Made by a program: the position numbers and the translations under genes
The notes under the pieces: generated by a model
Told to the model about the DNA's origin: nothing
Database searches by the model: none
The model's input: the letters and a program-made list of their open reading frames with translations, nothing else
NCBI RefSeq assembly: GCF_018408575.1
Contig: NZ_AP023418.1
Location: 2,198,415 to 2,262,414 of the forward strand
Reading direction: 5' to 3'
Origin: Vescimonas coprocola
Lineage (GTDB): Bacteria; Bacillota; Clostridia; Oscillospirales; Oscillospiraceae
Length of the DNA: 64,000 bases
In this document: positions 56,178 through 64,000 of the stretch, one piece after another
How positions within the stretch are numbered: the first letter of the stretch is position 1
Layout: every line of letters starts with the position of its first letter

Positions 56178-58019
56178 ATGTCTGTTTGGTTCGATTCTCG
56201 TGATGTTCGATATAAGGATCCCTTCGGCGCCGTGTCCTGCGGCGCCGAGGTACATTTTACTCTGGGGGCCGATGAGCCGCTGGAGGCGTGCTGCCTGCTG
56301 GTACGGCAGGAATTTGCCGGGCTGGAGCAGGAGGTTCCCTTCTCCCCCTCCGGCGATGGCTGGAAAGGCGTGCTGACGGCACCGGTGGAGCCGGAGCTGA
56401 TCTGGTACGCCTTCCGGGTGCGGCGGCCCGACGGCTCCCTCCTCTGGCTGGGACGCAATGGCTGCGGCGGTGAGGCGGACCGTCAGCGATGGCAGCTGAC
56501 GGTGTATGAGCCCACCCATACCCCCGACTGGTTCGGCCGGGGGGTGACGTATCAGATCTTTCCCGACCGGTTCTGCCGGTTGGCGGTGCCGGACGGCCAC
56601 GGCATGGTGGGGCAGCGACTGGTGCATCAGCGTTGGGACGACACCCCCCAATGGCAGCCCGATAAAGCGGGCGAAATTCGCAACAACGACTACTTCGGCG
56701 GAAGCCTGCTGGGAATTATTTCCAAGCTGGACTATTTGCAGAGTCTCTCCGTCTCCACGCTGTATCTGTGTCCCATTTTCGAGGCGGACAGCAATCACCG
56801 CTACAACACCGCCGATTACCGCCGCATCGACCCCATGCTGGGGACGGAGGAGGACTTCCGCCAGCTGTGCCGGGAGGCCCACCGGCGGGGCATCCGGGTG
56901 CTGCTGGACGGTGTATTCAACCACACCGGCAGCAACAGCCGCTACTTCAACGCCGAAGGCTTCTACCCAGAGCTGGGGGCGGCGCAGAGTCAGGATTCTC
57001 TCTATTTCGACTGGTACAGCTTCCATCCGTGGCCCACGGACTACGATGCGTGGTGGGGGGTAAGGACCCTGCCAGCGGTGAACGAGGAGGCGCCCACCTA
57101 TCGGGACTTCATCGTGCGGAGTCAGGACTCCGTGGTGCGGCACTGGCTGCGGCAAGGGGCCGACGGCTGGCGACTGGATGTGGCGGACGAGCTGCCCGAT
57201 GACTTCATCGCTGAAATTCGACAGGCCATGGAGTCCGAGAAGCCAGACAGCTTCCTGCTGGGCGAGGTGTGGGAGGACGGCAGCAACAAGATCGCCTACT
57301 CCCATCGGCGGAGGTATCTGCTGGGCCGGGAGACCCACGGGCTTATGAACTACCCCTTCCGTACGGCGGCGCTGGCTTGGCTGCGGGGCGGTGATGCGTC
57401 GGCTTTCCGCCGGGACATGGAGGAGGTCCGGGAGAACTATCCGCCTGCGGCCTTTCACAGCGGTCTGAACATCTTGGGTACCCATGACACGCCCCGGCTG
57501 TTGACCATGCTGGGAGCGGCCCGGACACCGGAGAGCAAAGACGACCGGGCAGCGTACCGCCTCAGTCCGGAGGAGCTGGACATGGGGCTGGCCCGGCTGC
57601 GGCTGGGCGCTTTGCTGCTGTACAGCTTCCCCGGCTCCCCCACGGTGTTTTACGGCGACGAGGCCGGAATGCAGGGCTTCGAGGATCCCCTGAACCGTGG
57701 CACCTACCCGTGGGGGCAGGAGGACTCGTCGCTGCTGGCGTATTTCCGTCAGCTGGGTACTCTGCGGAAGCAGCGGTTATCCCTGCAGTGCGGAGATATC
57801 GGCTATCTCTACGCCGTGGGCGGTGGGCTGGTGCTGCGGCGGCAGTCCGAGGACGAGGTGACGGTGGCGGCCATGAACGCCGGGATGCAGCCGCTGGAGC
57901 TGTCCATCCCCTGGGCGGGAGCGCTGGCTAAGGATGCCTTGACTGGACAGCACTTCTTCGCCCGGAATGGGATGCTGCGGCTGACCCTCCCCCCCGTGGG
58001 CGGCGTTCTGTTGGTGTAA
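56178..58019 (+). CDS. GH13-family alpha-glucosidase/neopullulanase-like enzyme
   Basis: 613 residues. The N-terminal 120 residues look like a CBM34-type beta domain, followed by the GH13 barrel. Conserved regions: DGVFNHTG (I), GWRLDVADEL with the nucleophile Asp (II), LLGEVWED with the acid/base Glu (III) and NILGTHDTPR (IV). Absence of a signal peptide means cytoplasmic hydrolysis of maltodextrins or cyclodextrins. It lies 14 nt after mrdA, an unusual partner; its stop codon falls inside an extended parS palindrome. Confidence 0.93.
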   Translation: MSVWFDSRDVRYKDPFGAVSCGAEVHFTLGADEPLEACCLLVRQEFAGLEQEVPFSPSGDGWKGVLTAPVEPELIWYAFRVRRPDGSLLWLGRNGCGGEADRQRWQLTVYEPTHTPDWFGRGVTYQIFPDRFCRLAVPDGHGMVGQRLVHQRWDDTPQWQPDKAGEIRNNDYFGGSLLGIISKLDYLQSLSVSTLYLCPIFEADSNHRYNTADYRRIDPMLGTEEDFRQLCREAHRRGIRVLLDGVFNHTGSNSRYFNAEGFYPELGAAQSQDSLYFDWYSFHPWPTDYDAWWGVRTLPAVNEEAPTYRDFIVRSQDSVVRHWLRQGADGWRLDVADELPDDFIAEIRQAMESEKPDSFLLGEVWEDGSNKIAYSHRRRYLLGRETHGLMNYPFRTAALAWLRGGDASAFRRDMEEVRENYPPAAFHSGLNILGTHDTPRLLTMLGAARTPESKDDRAAYRLSPEELDMGLARLRLGALLLYSFPGSPTVFYGDEAGMQGFEDPLNRGTYPWGQEDSSLLAYFRQLGTLRKQRLSLQCGDIGYLYAVGGGLVLRRQSEDEVTVAAMNAGMQPLELSIPWAGALAKDALTGQHFFARNGMLRLTLPPVGGVLLV

Positions 58020-58020
58020 T

Positions 58021-58036
58021 TGTTTCACGTGAAACA
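58021..58036. promoter_or_regulatory. parS: parS centromere site 1
   Basis: TGTTTCACGTGAAACA, identical to the Bacillus parS consensus. Flanking bases extend the palindrome to 24 nt (58017-58040) and include the GH13 stop codon. ParB loading site next to parAB. Confidence 0.95.
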
Positions 58037-58059
58037 ATTACCGGAGACAAGTGCATAGG

Positions 58060-58095
58060 AAAAAAGAGATGTTTCACGTGAAACATCTCTTTTTT
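58060..58095. promoter_or_regulatory. parS: parS site 2 within a terminator-like palindrome
   Basis: The consensus TGTTTCACGTGAAACA (58070-58085) is the centre of a perfect 36-nt palindrome with an A-tract on the left and a T-tract on the right. As RNA it would form an 18-bp stem followed by U residues, a plausible terminator for the GH13 transcript before parA. Confidence 0.9.
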
Positions 58096-58117
58096 TGCAA
58101 AGTATGCTCCTTCCCTA

Positions 58118-58146
58118 TTGAAAAAAATTGTGACAGTTGATATAAT
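58118..58146 (+). promoter_or_regulatory. Promoter of parAB
   Basis: TTGAAA (58118-58123), 17-nt spacer and TATAAT (58141-58146), 42 nt before parA. Confidence 0.8.
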
Positions 58147-58187
58147 ATTCTCATATTAGAGAACTCTAAGAGTGACGGGGGTTGCGT

Positions 58188-58946
58188 ATGGCGAAAATCG
58201 TTGCGATCGTGAATCAGAAGGGCGGTGTGGGCAAGACCACCTCCTGCGTGAATCTGGCGGCTGCCCTGAAGGCCGCCGGGCAGCGCATCCTGCTGTGCGA
58301 CTTTGACCCGCAGGCCAACGCCACCTCCGGTATGGGCGTGGACAAGACCGTATCCAACGGCATCTATGACGTGCTCATCAACAGCGTGGAGACGGAAAAG
58401 GCCATCGTCCGCACCTCCTATGGTGACGTGCTGCCCAGCAGCAAGGCACTGGCCGGAGCCAGTGTGGAGATGATCGACCTGCCGGAGCGGCAGTTTCGGC
58501 TGCGGATGGCGCTGGAGCAGGTGCGGGACAACTACGACTATGTATTCATCGACTGCCCCCCGTCGCTGGAACTACTGACCTTGAACGCTCTGTGTGCGGC
58601 GGACTCCCTGCTGGTACCTTTGCAGGGGGAGTACTATGCGCTGGAGGGGCTGTCCGACCTGATGAACACCGTGCGGCTGGTGCGGCGGAGCCTGAACCCC
58701 AAGCTGGAGATCGAGGGTGTGCTGCTGACCATGTTCGACGGGCGCACCAATCTGGCCATTCAGGTAGCCCAAGAGGTGAAGCGCTTCTTCCCCGGCAAGG
58801 TCTACGCCACGGTGATTCCCCGGAATGTGCGGCTTTCGGAGGCGCCCAGCCACGGAAAGCCCATCACCTCCTATGACCGCAGCTGTCGCGGGGCTGAGGC
58901 CTATGTGCAGCTGGCACAGGAGTTTTTGAAGAGAAACAACGGATGA
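58188..58946 (+). CDS. parA: ParA/Soj chromosome-partitioning ATPase
   Basis: 252 residues from the ATG at 58188 after GGGGGTTG. Deviant Walker A NQKGGVGKTTSCVNLA, Walker A' LLCDFDPQANATSG and Walker B YDYVFIDCPPSL. The C-terminus (IPRNVRLSEAPSHGKPI) is typical of Soj. It forms a DNA-bound gradient that moves ParB-parS complexes. 13 nt before parB. Confidence 0.97.
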   Translation: MAKIVAIVNQKGGVGKTTSCVNLAAALKAAGQRILLCDFDPQANATSGMGVDKTVSNGIYDVLINSVETEKAIVRTSYGDVLPSSKALAGASVEMIDLPERQFRLRMALEQVRDNYDYVFIDCPPSLELLTLNALCAADSLLVPLQGEYYALEGLSDLMNTVRLVRRSLNPKLEIEGVLLTMFDGRTNLAIQVAQEVKRFFPGKVYATVIPRNVRLSEAPSHGKPITSYDRSCRGAEAYVQLAQEFLKRNNG

Positions 58947-58959
58947 AAGGAGCGATCCC

Positions 58960-59829
58960 ATGGCGAATGCATCCAAGGGCTTAGGTCGGGGACTGGCCGC
59001 CCTGCTGGGGGACGATGTGATGACCCCCGAAGAGGAGAAAACCAGTCTGTACCTGCCCATTTCCCAAGTAGAGAGCTGCGCTTCCCAGCCACGGAAGCAA
59101 TTTGACCCGGACGCTCTGGCCGATCTGGCGGACTCCATCCGGGAGCATGGCATCATTCAGCCCCTGACGGTGCGAAAGCTGCAGTCAGGGTACTATCAAA
59201 TCATCGCCGGTGAACGGCGCTGGCGGGCCGCCCGGATGGCGGGTCTGTCGGAGGTGCCGGCCATCGTCATCGAGGCCGACGACCGCAAGGCCATGGAGCT
59301 GGCCATGATCGAGAACCTCCAGCGGGAGGATCTGAACCCCATGGAGGAGGCTGAGGGCTACCAGACGCTGATGCAGCAGTACAACATGACCCAGGAGGAG
59401 ACGGCCCAGCGGGTGGGCAAATCCCGGTCCGCCGTAGCCAACGCCATGCGCCTGCTGAAGCTGTGTCCCCCGGTGCGGGCCATGGTGGAGGACGGGCGGC
59501 TCTCCAGCGGACACGCCAGAGCTATTCTCCCCCTCTCCCCTGCCATGCAGGAGTCGGCGGCTAACGCCATCATCAAGGACGAGCTGTCGGTGCGGCAGAC
59601 AGAGCAGCTGGTGAAGAAGCTGACGGCTCCCCCCAAGCCGGAGCAGCCGGAACCGGATGGGCTCTCCGTCGATTATGCCAAGGAGGCCGCCAAGGAACTG
59701 GGTAGCCGTCTGGGCCGGGGCTGCCGCATTGTCACGGGCCGAAAAAAGGGCCGCATCGAACTGGAATACTACGGGGTGGAGGATCTGAATCAGCTGTTGG
59801 ACGCCCTCCACGCCCTGAAAACCAAATAA
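58960..59829 (+). CDS. parB: ParB/Spo0J chromosome-partitioning protein
   Basis: 289 residues. The N-terminal CTPase domain has SCASQPRKQFDPDAL, YYQIIAGERRWRAARMAG and MIENLQREDLNPMEEAEGY. A helix-turn-helix (MTQEETAQRVGKSRSAVANA) recognises parS. The C-terminal dimerisation domain ends GRIELEYYGVEDLNQLLDAL. Three parS sites flank the operon. KGLGRGLAALLGDD at the N-terminus is the usual ParA-contacting start. Confidence 0.97.
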   Translation: MANASKGLGRGLAALLGDDVMTPEEEKTSLYLPISQVESCASQPRKQFDPDALADLADSIREHGIIQPLTVRKLQSGYYQIIAGERRWRAARMAGLSEVPAIVIEADDRKAMELAMIENLQREDLNPMEEAEGYQTLMQQYNMTQEETAQRVGKSRSAVANAMRLLKLCPPVRAMVEDGRLSSGHARAILPLSPAMQESAANAIIKDELSVRQTEQLVKKLTAPPKPEQPEPDGLSVDYAKEAAKELGSRLGRGCRIVTGRKKGRIELEYYGVEDLNQLLDALHALKTK

Positions 59830-59830
59830 G

Positions 59831-59846
59831 TGTTTCACGTGAAACA
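59831..59846. promoter_or_regulatory. parS: parS centromere site 3
   Basis: Exact TGTTTCACGTGAAACA in the 34-nt gap between the parB stop and the serS start, with an 18-nt palindrome overall. Confidence 0.95.
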
Positions 59847-59863
59847 CAGAAAGAGGTCAGACT

Positions 59864-61168
59864 ATGCTTGATATCAAATTTATCCGGGAGAACCCAGATG
59901 CCGTAAAGGAGAACATCCGCAAGAAGTTCCAGAATGCCAAGCTGCCGCTGGTGGACGAGGTCATTGCGTTGGATGCCGAGAAGCGAGCCGCCGAGAACGA
60001 GGGCAATGATCTGCGGGCCCAGCGCAACAAGCTCTCCAAGCAGGTGGGGATGCTGATGGGACAGGCGAAGAAGGATCCCTCCAAGCTGGAGGAGGCCGAG
60101 GCGGTGAAGGCGCAAGTGAAGGCCGACGCCGACCGTCTGGCTCAGCTGGAGGAGATGGAGGAGAAGCTGAGCCAGCAGATCCACCACATCCTGCTGGTGA
60201 TCCCTCAGATGATCGACCCTTCCGTGCCGATCGGCAAGGACGACAGCTGCAACGTGGAGGTAGAGCGCTTCGGCGAGGCTACGGTGCCTGCCTTCGACAT
60301 CCCCTACCACACGGACATCATGGAGCGATTCGACGGCATCGATCTGGACGCTGCGGGCCGGGTGTCCGGCAACGGCTTTTACTATCTCATGGGCGACATC
60401 GCCCGGCTCCACGAGGCCGTGCTGGCCTATGGCCGGGACTTCATGATCAACAAGGGCTTCACCTACTGCATCCCCCCCTTCATGATCCACGGTAGCGTGG
60501 TGGAGGGCGTCATGAGCCAGACGGACATGGACGCCATGATGTATAAGATCGAGGGTGAGGACCTGTACCTCATCGGTACCAGTGAGCACTCCATGATCGG
60601 CAAGTTCATCGACCAGATCGTCCCGGTGGAGAGCCTGCCCCAGACCCTGACCTCCTACTCCCCCTGCTTCCGCAAGGAGAAGGGCGCCCACGGCATCGAG
60701 GAGCGGGGCATCTACCGCATCCACCAGTTTGAAAAGCAGGAGATGATCGTGGTCTGCAAGCCGGAGGACTCCAAGGCGTGGTACGAGAAGCTGTGGCGTT
60801 ACAGCGTGGAGCTGTTCCGCTCTCTGGATATCCCCGTGCGGCAGCTGGAGTGCTGCTCCGGCGATCTGGCGGACCTGAAGTGCAAGTCCTGCGACATCGA
60901 GGCCTGGTCTCCCCGGCAGCAGAAGTACTTCGAGGTGTGCTCCTGCTCCAATCTGGGGGATGCACAGGCCCGCCGCCTGAAGATCCGCTACAAGGACGAG
61001 AACGGCCGGATGCAGCTGTGCCACACCCTGAATAACACCTGCGTGGCCCCTCCCCGGATGCTCATCGCCTTTCTGGAAAACAACCTCCAGCCCGACGGCA
61101 CCGTGCTGATCCCCAAGGTGCTCCAGCCCTACATGGGCGGCTGCGAGAAGCTGGTTCCCAAACGCTGA
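59864..61168 (+). CDS. serS: Seryl-tRNA synthetase, atypical motif 3
   Basis: 434 residues. The N-terminal coiled-coil arm for tRNA-Ser is at about residues 30-105 ([20 protein letters not shown] onward). Class II motif 2 is present: [20 protein letters not shown] followed by FEKQE. Motif 3 reads [20 protein letters not shown] instead of the common LNGSGLAVGRT type; the Arg is kept. [12 protein letters not shown] adds extra Cys. This looks like a divergent SerRS lineage found in some Clostridia. Co-directional with parAB; mscL follows by 25 nt. Confidence 0.93.
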   Translation: MLDIKFIRENPDAVKENIRKKFQNAKLPLVDEVIALDAEKRAAENEGNDLRAQRNKLSKQVGMLMGQAKKDPSKLEEAEAVKAQVKADADRLAQLEEMEEKLSQQIHHILLVIPQMIDPSVPIGKDDSCNVEVERFGEATVPAFDIPYHTDIMERFDGIDLDAAGRVSGNGFYYLMGDIARLHEAVLAYGRDFMINKGFTYCIPPFMIHGSVVEGVMSQTDMDAMMYKIEGEDLYLIGTSEHSMIGKFIDQIVPVESLPQTLTSYSPCFRKEKGAHGIEERGIYRIHQFEKQEMIVVCKPEDSKAWYEKLWRYSVELFRSLDIPVRQLECCSGDLADLKCKSCDIEAWSPRQQKYFEVCSCSNLGDAQARRLKIRYKDENGRMQLCHTLNNTCVAPPRMLIAFLENNLQPDGTVLIPKVLQPYMGGCEKLVPKR

Positions 61169-61193
61169 TTATGTAAACTCTCGGAGGATATCC

Positions 61194-61622
61194 ATGAAGA
61201 AATTTCTGAGCGAGTTCAAGGAGTTCGCCCTGCGGGGCAACGTGCTGGACATGGCCATCGGCGTAGTCATCGGCGGCGCCTTCGGTAAGATCACCACCTC
61301 TCTGGTCAACGACGTCATCATGCCTCTGGTGGGGATGCTCATCGGCGGCATCGATCTGGGCCAGCTGGATATCGTACTGAAGCCCGCCGTTATGAACGGC
61401 GATAAAGTGGTTACAGAGGCCGTGACGCTGGGCATCGGCACCTTCCTCACCACCATCATCGACTTCATTCTGGTGGCGCTGGTGATCTTTCTTATGATCA
61501 AGGCCATCAACCGCTTCCACAAGAAGAAGGAAGAGGCCCCCGGCCCGGAGGAGCCCAAGGGTCCCACCAGCGAGGAGCTGCTGACGGAGATCCGTGACCT
61601 GCTGAAGGAGAAGAACCAGTGA
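61194..61622 (+). CDS. mscL: Large-conductance mechanosensitive channel
   Basis: 142 residues. The amphipathic N-terminus [20 protein letters not shown] leads into TM1 ([20 protein letters not shown]); TM2 is [20 protein letters not shown]. The C-terminal helix is [15 protein letters not shown]. Emergency osmotic release valve in the cytoplasmic membrane. Its stop overlaps the rsmG start by 4 nt (GTGA). Confidence 0.97.
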   Translation: MKKFLSEFKEFALRGNVLDMAIGVVIGGAFGKITTSLVNDVIMPLVGMLIGGIDLGQLDIVLKPAVMNGDKVVTEAVTLGIGTFLTTIIDFILVALVIFLMIKAINRFHKKKEEAPGPEEPKGPTSEELLTEIRDLLKEKNQ

Positions 61623-62329
61623 CCCCGGAGCAGCTGCTGCGGGAGGGGCTGGCGGCCTACGGGCTGCCGGCGGATGCAGCGGCCATCGAGGGACTGGAGG
61701 AGTTCTCCCGGCGGCTGCTGGAGAGGAATCAGGTGATGAACCTGACGGCCATCACCGATCCCTGCGACGTGGCGGCGCTGCACCTGCTGGATTGTGCGTA
61801 CCTACTGACTGCTGCGGACTTCCAGGGGAAGTCCGTGGTGGATGTGGGGACCGGCGCCGGCTTTCCGGGGATGCCCCTGCGGATCCTGGAGCCGAACTTC
61901 GACCTGACGCTGCTGGACAGTCTGGGCAAGCGGGTGGATTTCCTCCGGGAGACCGCCGACGCCATGGGACTGCGGCGGGTGCGCTGCGTCCACGCACGGG
62001 CGGAGGAGTTCGCCCGGAAGCACCGGGAGCAGTTCGACATCGCCACGTCACGGGCGGTGGCCCAGCTGAATGTACTGTGCGAGCTGACGCTGCCGCTAGT
62101 GAAGGTGGGCGGCGTGTTTCTGGCCATGAAATCCGTGGAGAGCGACCCGGAGCTGCAAGAGGCCCGCAGCGCCATTGCCCAGCTGGGCGGCGCTGTGGAG
62201 GACGTGACGGACTACACCATTCCGGGAACGGAGGTGACCCACCGGGTCGTCCGCATCCGGAAGGAGCGTCCCACGCCGGCGGGCTTCCCCCGTGCCTTCG
62301 CCCGCATCAAGAAAGCACCCCTGCGATAA
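61619..62329 (+). CDS. rsmG: 16S rRNA (guanine-527 N7)-methyltransferase
   Basis: 236 residues from a GTG overlapping the mscL stop. SAM motif [34 protein letters not shown] and [15 protein letters not shown] are the GidB signatures. It is typically near parAB and oriC in Firmicutes, as here. Methylates helix 18 of 16S rRNA. Confidence 0.96.
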   Translation: MTPEQLLREGLAAYGLPADAAAIEGLEEFSRRLLERNQVMNLTAITDPCDVAALHLLDCAYLLTAADFQGKSVVDVGTGAGFPGMPLRILEPNFDLTLLDSLGKRVDFLRETADAMGLRRVRCVHARAEEFARKHREQFDIATSRAVAQLNVLCELTLPLVKVGGVFLAMKSVESDPELQEARSAIAQLGGAVEDVTDYTIPGTEVTHRVVRIRKERPTPAGFPRAFARIKKAPLR

Positions 62330-62424
62330 AGCCGGGACATAAATGTCCAGAAGTCTTGGATTTGAGAAAATTTTTCTGAAAATTTTCATTTTTTCCTTTT
62401 CAAATGACGCAAGGAGGTATAAAA

Positions 62425-63162
62425 TTGGGTAAAATCATAGCAGTCGTCTCCGGCAAGGGCGGCACAGGCAAGACCTCCTTTACAGCCAATGTGGGGCTGG
62501 CGCTGGCGGCGCTGGGGTGCAGCACCCTGTGTCTGGACTGCGACATCACCCTGCGGAATCTGGATCTGGCACTGGGGCTCAGCGACCGGGCTCTGATGGA
62601 CTTCACCGACGTCATCGCCGGGCGATGTACGCTGGAGGATGCCGTGGTGCAGCACCCCAAGTATCCCAAGCTGCACCTGCTGACAGCCCCCCTGTCGGCC
62701 CGGCCCATGCCCATTGCACCGGAGCAGATGAAAGCGCTGCTGGACCGCATCCGGCAGACCTACGACTACTGCCTGATCGACGCCCCGGCGGGGCTGGGGA
62801 TGGGTTTCCATCTGGCCAGCGACTACGCCGACCGGGCGGTGGTGGTCACCAACACCGACGCCTCCTCCCTGCGGGACGCCCAGCGCACCGTCATGGAGCT
62901 GGATCGTCTGGGACGGGGCAACCTTCATCTGGTGGTGGGCCGGGTGGAGAAGAAGCTGCTGCGAAGCCTTCACACCACCATCGACGACGCCATGGACGCA
63001 GCGGGTCTGCCGCTGCTGGGCGTGGTACCGGAGGACCGGAACGTCCCCTATGCCCTAAACACCGGCATCCCCTTGCGGGAGTGCAGCAACTACGCCGCAA
63101 GGGCTTACGAGAATATTGCACGGCGCATCATGGGGCAGCGTATCCCCCTGATGCGTATCTGA
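62425..63162 (+). CDS. minD: MinD-like septum-site ATPase
   Basis: 245 residues from a TTG at 62425, chosen for the perfect AAGGAGGT 6 nt upstream; an ATG at 62404 overlaps that site. Deviant Walker A VSGKGGTGKTSFTANVGLAL, then CLDCDITLRNLDLALGL and YDYCLIDAPAGLG. The C-terminus IARRIMGQRIPLMRI could be a membrane-targeting helix. MinD positions division inhibition, but neither minC nor minE is present. In Clostridia minD is often next to mgsA, as here, 26 nt apart. Confidence 0.85.
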   Translation: MGKIIAVVSGKGGTGKTSFTANVGLALAALGCSTLCLDCDITLRNLDLALGLSDRALMDFTDVIAGRCTLEDAVVQHPKYPKLHLLTAPLSARPMPIAPEQMKALLDRIRQTYDYCLIDAPAGLGMGFHLASDYADRAVVVTNTDASSLRDAQRTVMELDRLGRGNLHLVVGRVEKKLLRSLHTTIDDAMDAAGLPLLGVVPEDRNVPYALNTGIPLRECSNYAARAYENIARRIMGQRIPLMRI

Positions 63163-63188
63163 ATCCATAGAAGAGAGGAGCGAATAAC

Positions 63189-63605
63189 ATGAATATCGCC
63201 TTGATCGCCCATGATAACAAAAAGGAGCTGATGGCTCAGTTCTGCACCGCCTACTGCGGGATTCTGGCCCAGCATACCCTGTGCGCCACCGCCACCACCG
63301 GCCAGATCATCTCCGACGCCACGGGGCTGACCATCCACCGGTTCCTGTCCTTCTCCCACGGCGGCGGCCAGCAGATCGCTGCCCGCATCGCCTACAACGA
63401 GATCGATCTGGTGCTGTGCTTCGACGATCCCCGCAACAAGGCCCCCAACGAGGACATCGCCAACATCTATCGCCTGTGCGACCAGAACAACATCCCCTAT
63501 GCCAGCAATCTGGCCTCTGCGGAGATGCTGGTGCTGGGTCTGGCCCGTGGCGATCTGGACTGGCGCAACATCGTCAATCCCAAAACCAAGCCCTTTACCG
63601 CTTGA
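63189..63605 (+). CDS. mgsA: Methylglyoxal synthase
   Basis: 138 residues. Converts dihydroxyacetone phosphate to methylglyoxal and phosphate. NIALIAHDNKKELMAQFC is the N-terminus; TATTGQIISDATG is the phosphate loop; SHGGGQQIAARIAYNEIDLV and FDDP contain the catalytic Asp. The gene end overlaps the -35 box of the hisS leader promoter. Confidence 0.96.
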   Translation: MNIALIAHDNKKELMAQFCTAYCGILAQHTLCATATTGQIISDATGLTIHRFLSFSHGGGQQIAARIAYNEIDLVLCFDDPRNKAPNEDIANIYRLCDQNNIPYASNLASAEMLVLGLARGDLDWRNIVNPKTKPFTA

Positions 63606-63630
63606 CATTTCCCTGCATATCCCCTACAAT
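63602..63630 (+). promoter_or_regulatory. Promoter of the hisS T-box transcript
   Basis: Perfect TTGACA (63602-63607), 17-nt spacer, TACAAT (63625-63630). The -35 box overlaps the mgsA stop codon. Confidence 0.85.
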
Positions 63631-63636
63631 AGACTG

Positions 63637-63875
63637 CGTTCAAACCGCTATGACGGAGCATGAGTAGCCTGTCCCTGCCGGTGAAGAGAGGTGCGCCACG
63701 GCTGCAAGCGCACTGCGGCACACAGCGTGAAGGACGGCTTCACCAGCGGAGATGGAGACATCTGCGGCCGACTCCCCGCAACAGGAGTCTGAAAGGGCCT
63801 TACGGCCGAAATTGGGTGGCACCACGAAGCAATGCGCTCTCGTCCCAATCACGGGACGGGAGCGTTTTTTCGCAT
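63637..63875 (+). ncRNA. T-box leader of the hisS operon
   Basis: The conserved T-box core AAATTGGGTGGCACCACG lies at 63809-63826, followed by a terminator hairpin (CGCTCTCGTCCC...GGGACGGGAGCG, then TTTTTT) at about 63834-63870. Upstream Stem I structure includes the AGAGAG element near 63686. Uncharged tRNA binding would form the antiterminator. CAC triplets suitable as His specifier occur in Stem I but I cannot assign the specifier loop by eye. Confidence 0.9.
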
Positions 63876-63946
63876 CTCCCCTCCCCTGCCGTCGGTGCGG
63901 CACGCTTTTCACAAATTCCCACATTTTTCCACAAAGGAGCATGACT

Positions 63947-64000
63947 ATGGCAAAGATCACCCCCCGGACGCTGTCCGGCTTTATGGAGCTGCTGCCCGCC
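63947..64000 (+). CDS. hisS: Histidyl-tRNA synthetase, 3' end outside window
   Basis: Only 18 codons are visible (MAKITPRTLSGFMELLPA) after AAAGGAGC. PRTLSGFMELLP is the typical N-terminus of a clostridial HisRS-type protein. The T-box leader upstream supports a tRNA synthetase. The HisZ paralogue is a less likely alternative. Confidence 0.7.
   Translation, partial: MAKITPRTLSGFMELLPA

Overview
The window looks like chromosomal DNA of a high-GC, spore-forming Firmicute of the gut Oscillospiraceae type (Flavonifractor, Lawsonibacter or Oscillibacter-like). This rests on GC-rich codon use, strong AGGAGG ribosome binding sites, FakA and Asp23 genes, a T-box leader, a BTAD regulator, very large surface proteins with C-terminal T-G-D anchors, and a parAB-parS locus. 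The taxonomic call is inference. No rRNA, tRNA or CRISPR array was seen.

Layout. 1-7.5 kb: 3' part of a giant repeat-rich surface protein. 7.5-9.4 kb: a decayed mobile-element scar (TnpV fragment, a frameshifted AT-rich gene, an AT-rich Nudix gene, hairpins). 9.4-13.4 kb: an RND exporter with a very long helical insertion. 13.7-20 kb: glycolysis (gap; trmL-pgk-tpiA-gpmI) and an M23/LytM protein. 20-22.5 kb: a GlmU-like acetyltransferase and prs. 22.6-26.1 kb: agmatine deiminase pathway (ptcA-aguD-aguA). 26.3-28.4 kb: asp23-fakA. 28.5-34.3 kb: a cobalamin riboswitch with a terminator platform in front of a secreted, anchored protein that carries a transcobalamin-like (DUF4430) domain. 34.5-36.2 kb: BTAD regulator and a small duplicated protein. 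36.3-37.6 kb: CyuA-type protein. 37.8-39.4 kb: a probable metal-responsive operon (DUF2325, Cys-rich DUF3793, flavodoxin, 28-residue membrane peptide) behind a DtxR-like palindrome. 39.7-43 kb: mnmE, degV, prmA. 43.1-48.2 kb: VanW protein, Noc-like ParB and the helicase-loading pair dnaD-dnaI. 48.4-56.2 kb: zapA, U32 protein, PP-loop ATPase, dut, maf, mreC, mreD, mrdA. 56.2-64 kb: a GH13 glucosidase, parS-parA-parB-parS, serS, mscL, rsmG, minD, mgsA, and a T-box leading into hisS.

Three otherwise conserved genes (gap, ptcA and the DUF4430 surface protein) are each broken by a single-base change in a short C/G run. That pattern points to base-calling or assembly error, and I treat these genes as probably intact in the organism.

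The most interesting items are the B12-riboswitch-controlled surface protein, a parS site that forms the stem of a terminator-like palindrome, the RND permease with a roughly 240-residue coiled-coil insertion, and the DUF2325/DUF3793/flavodoxin operon with its operator-like palindrome.
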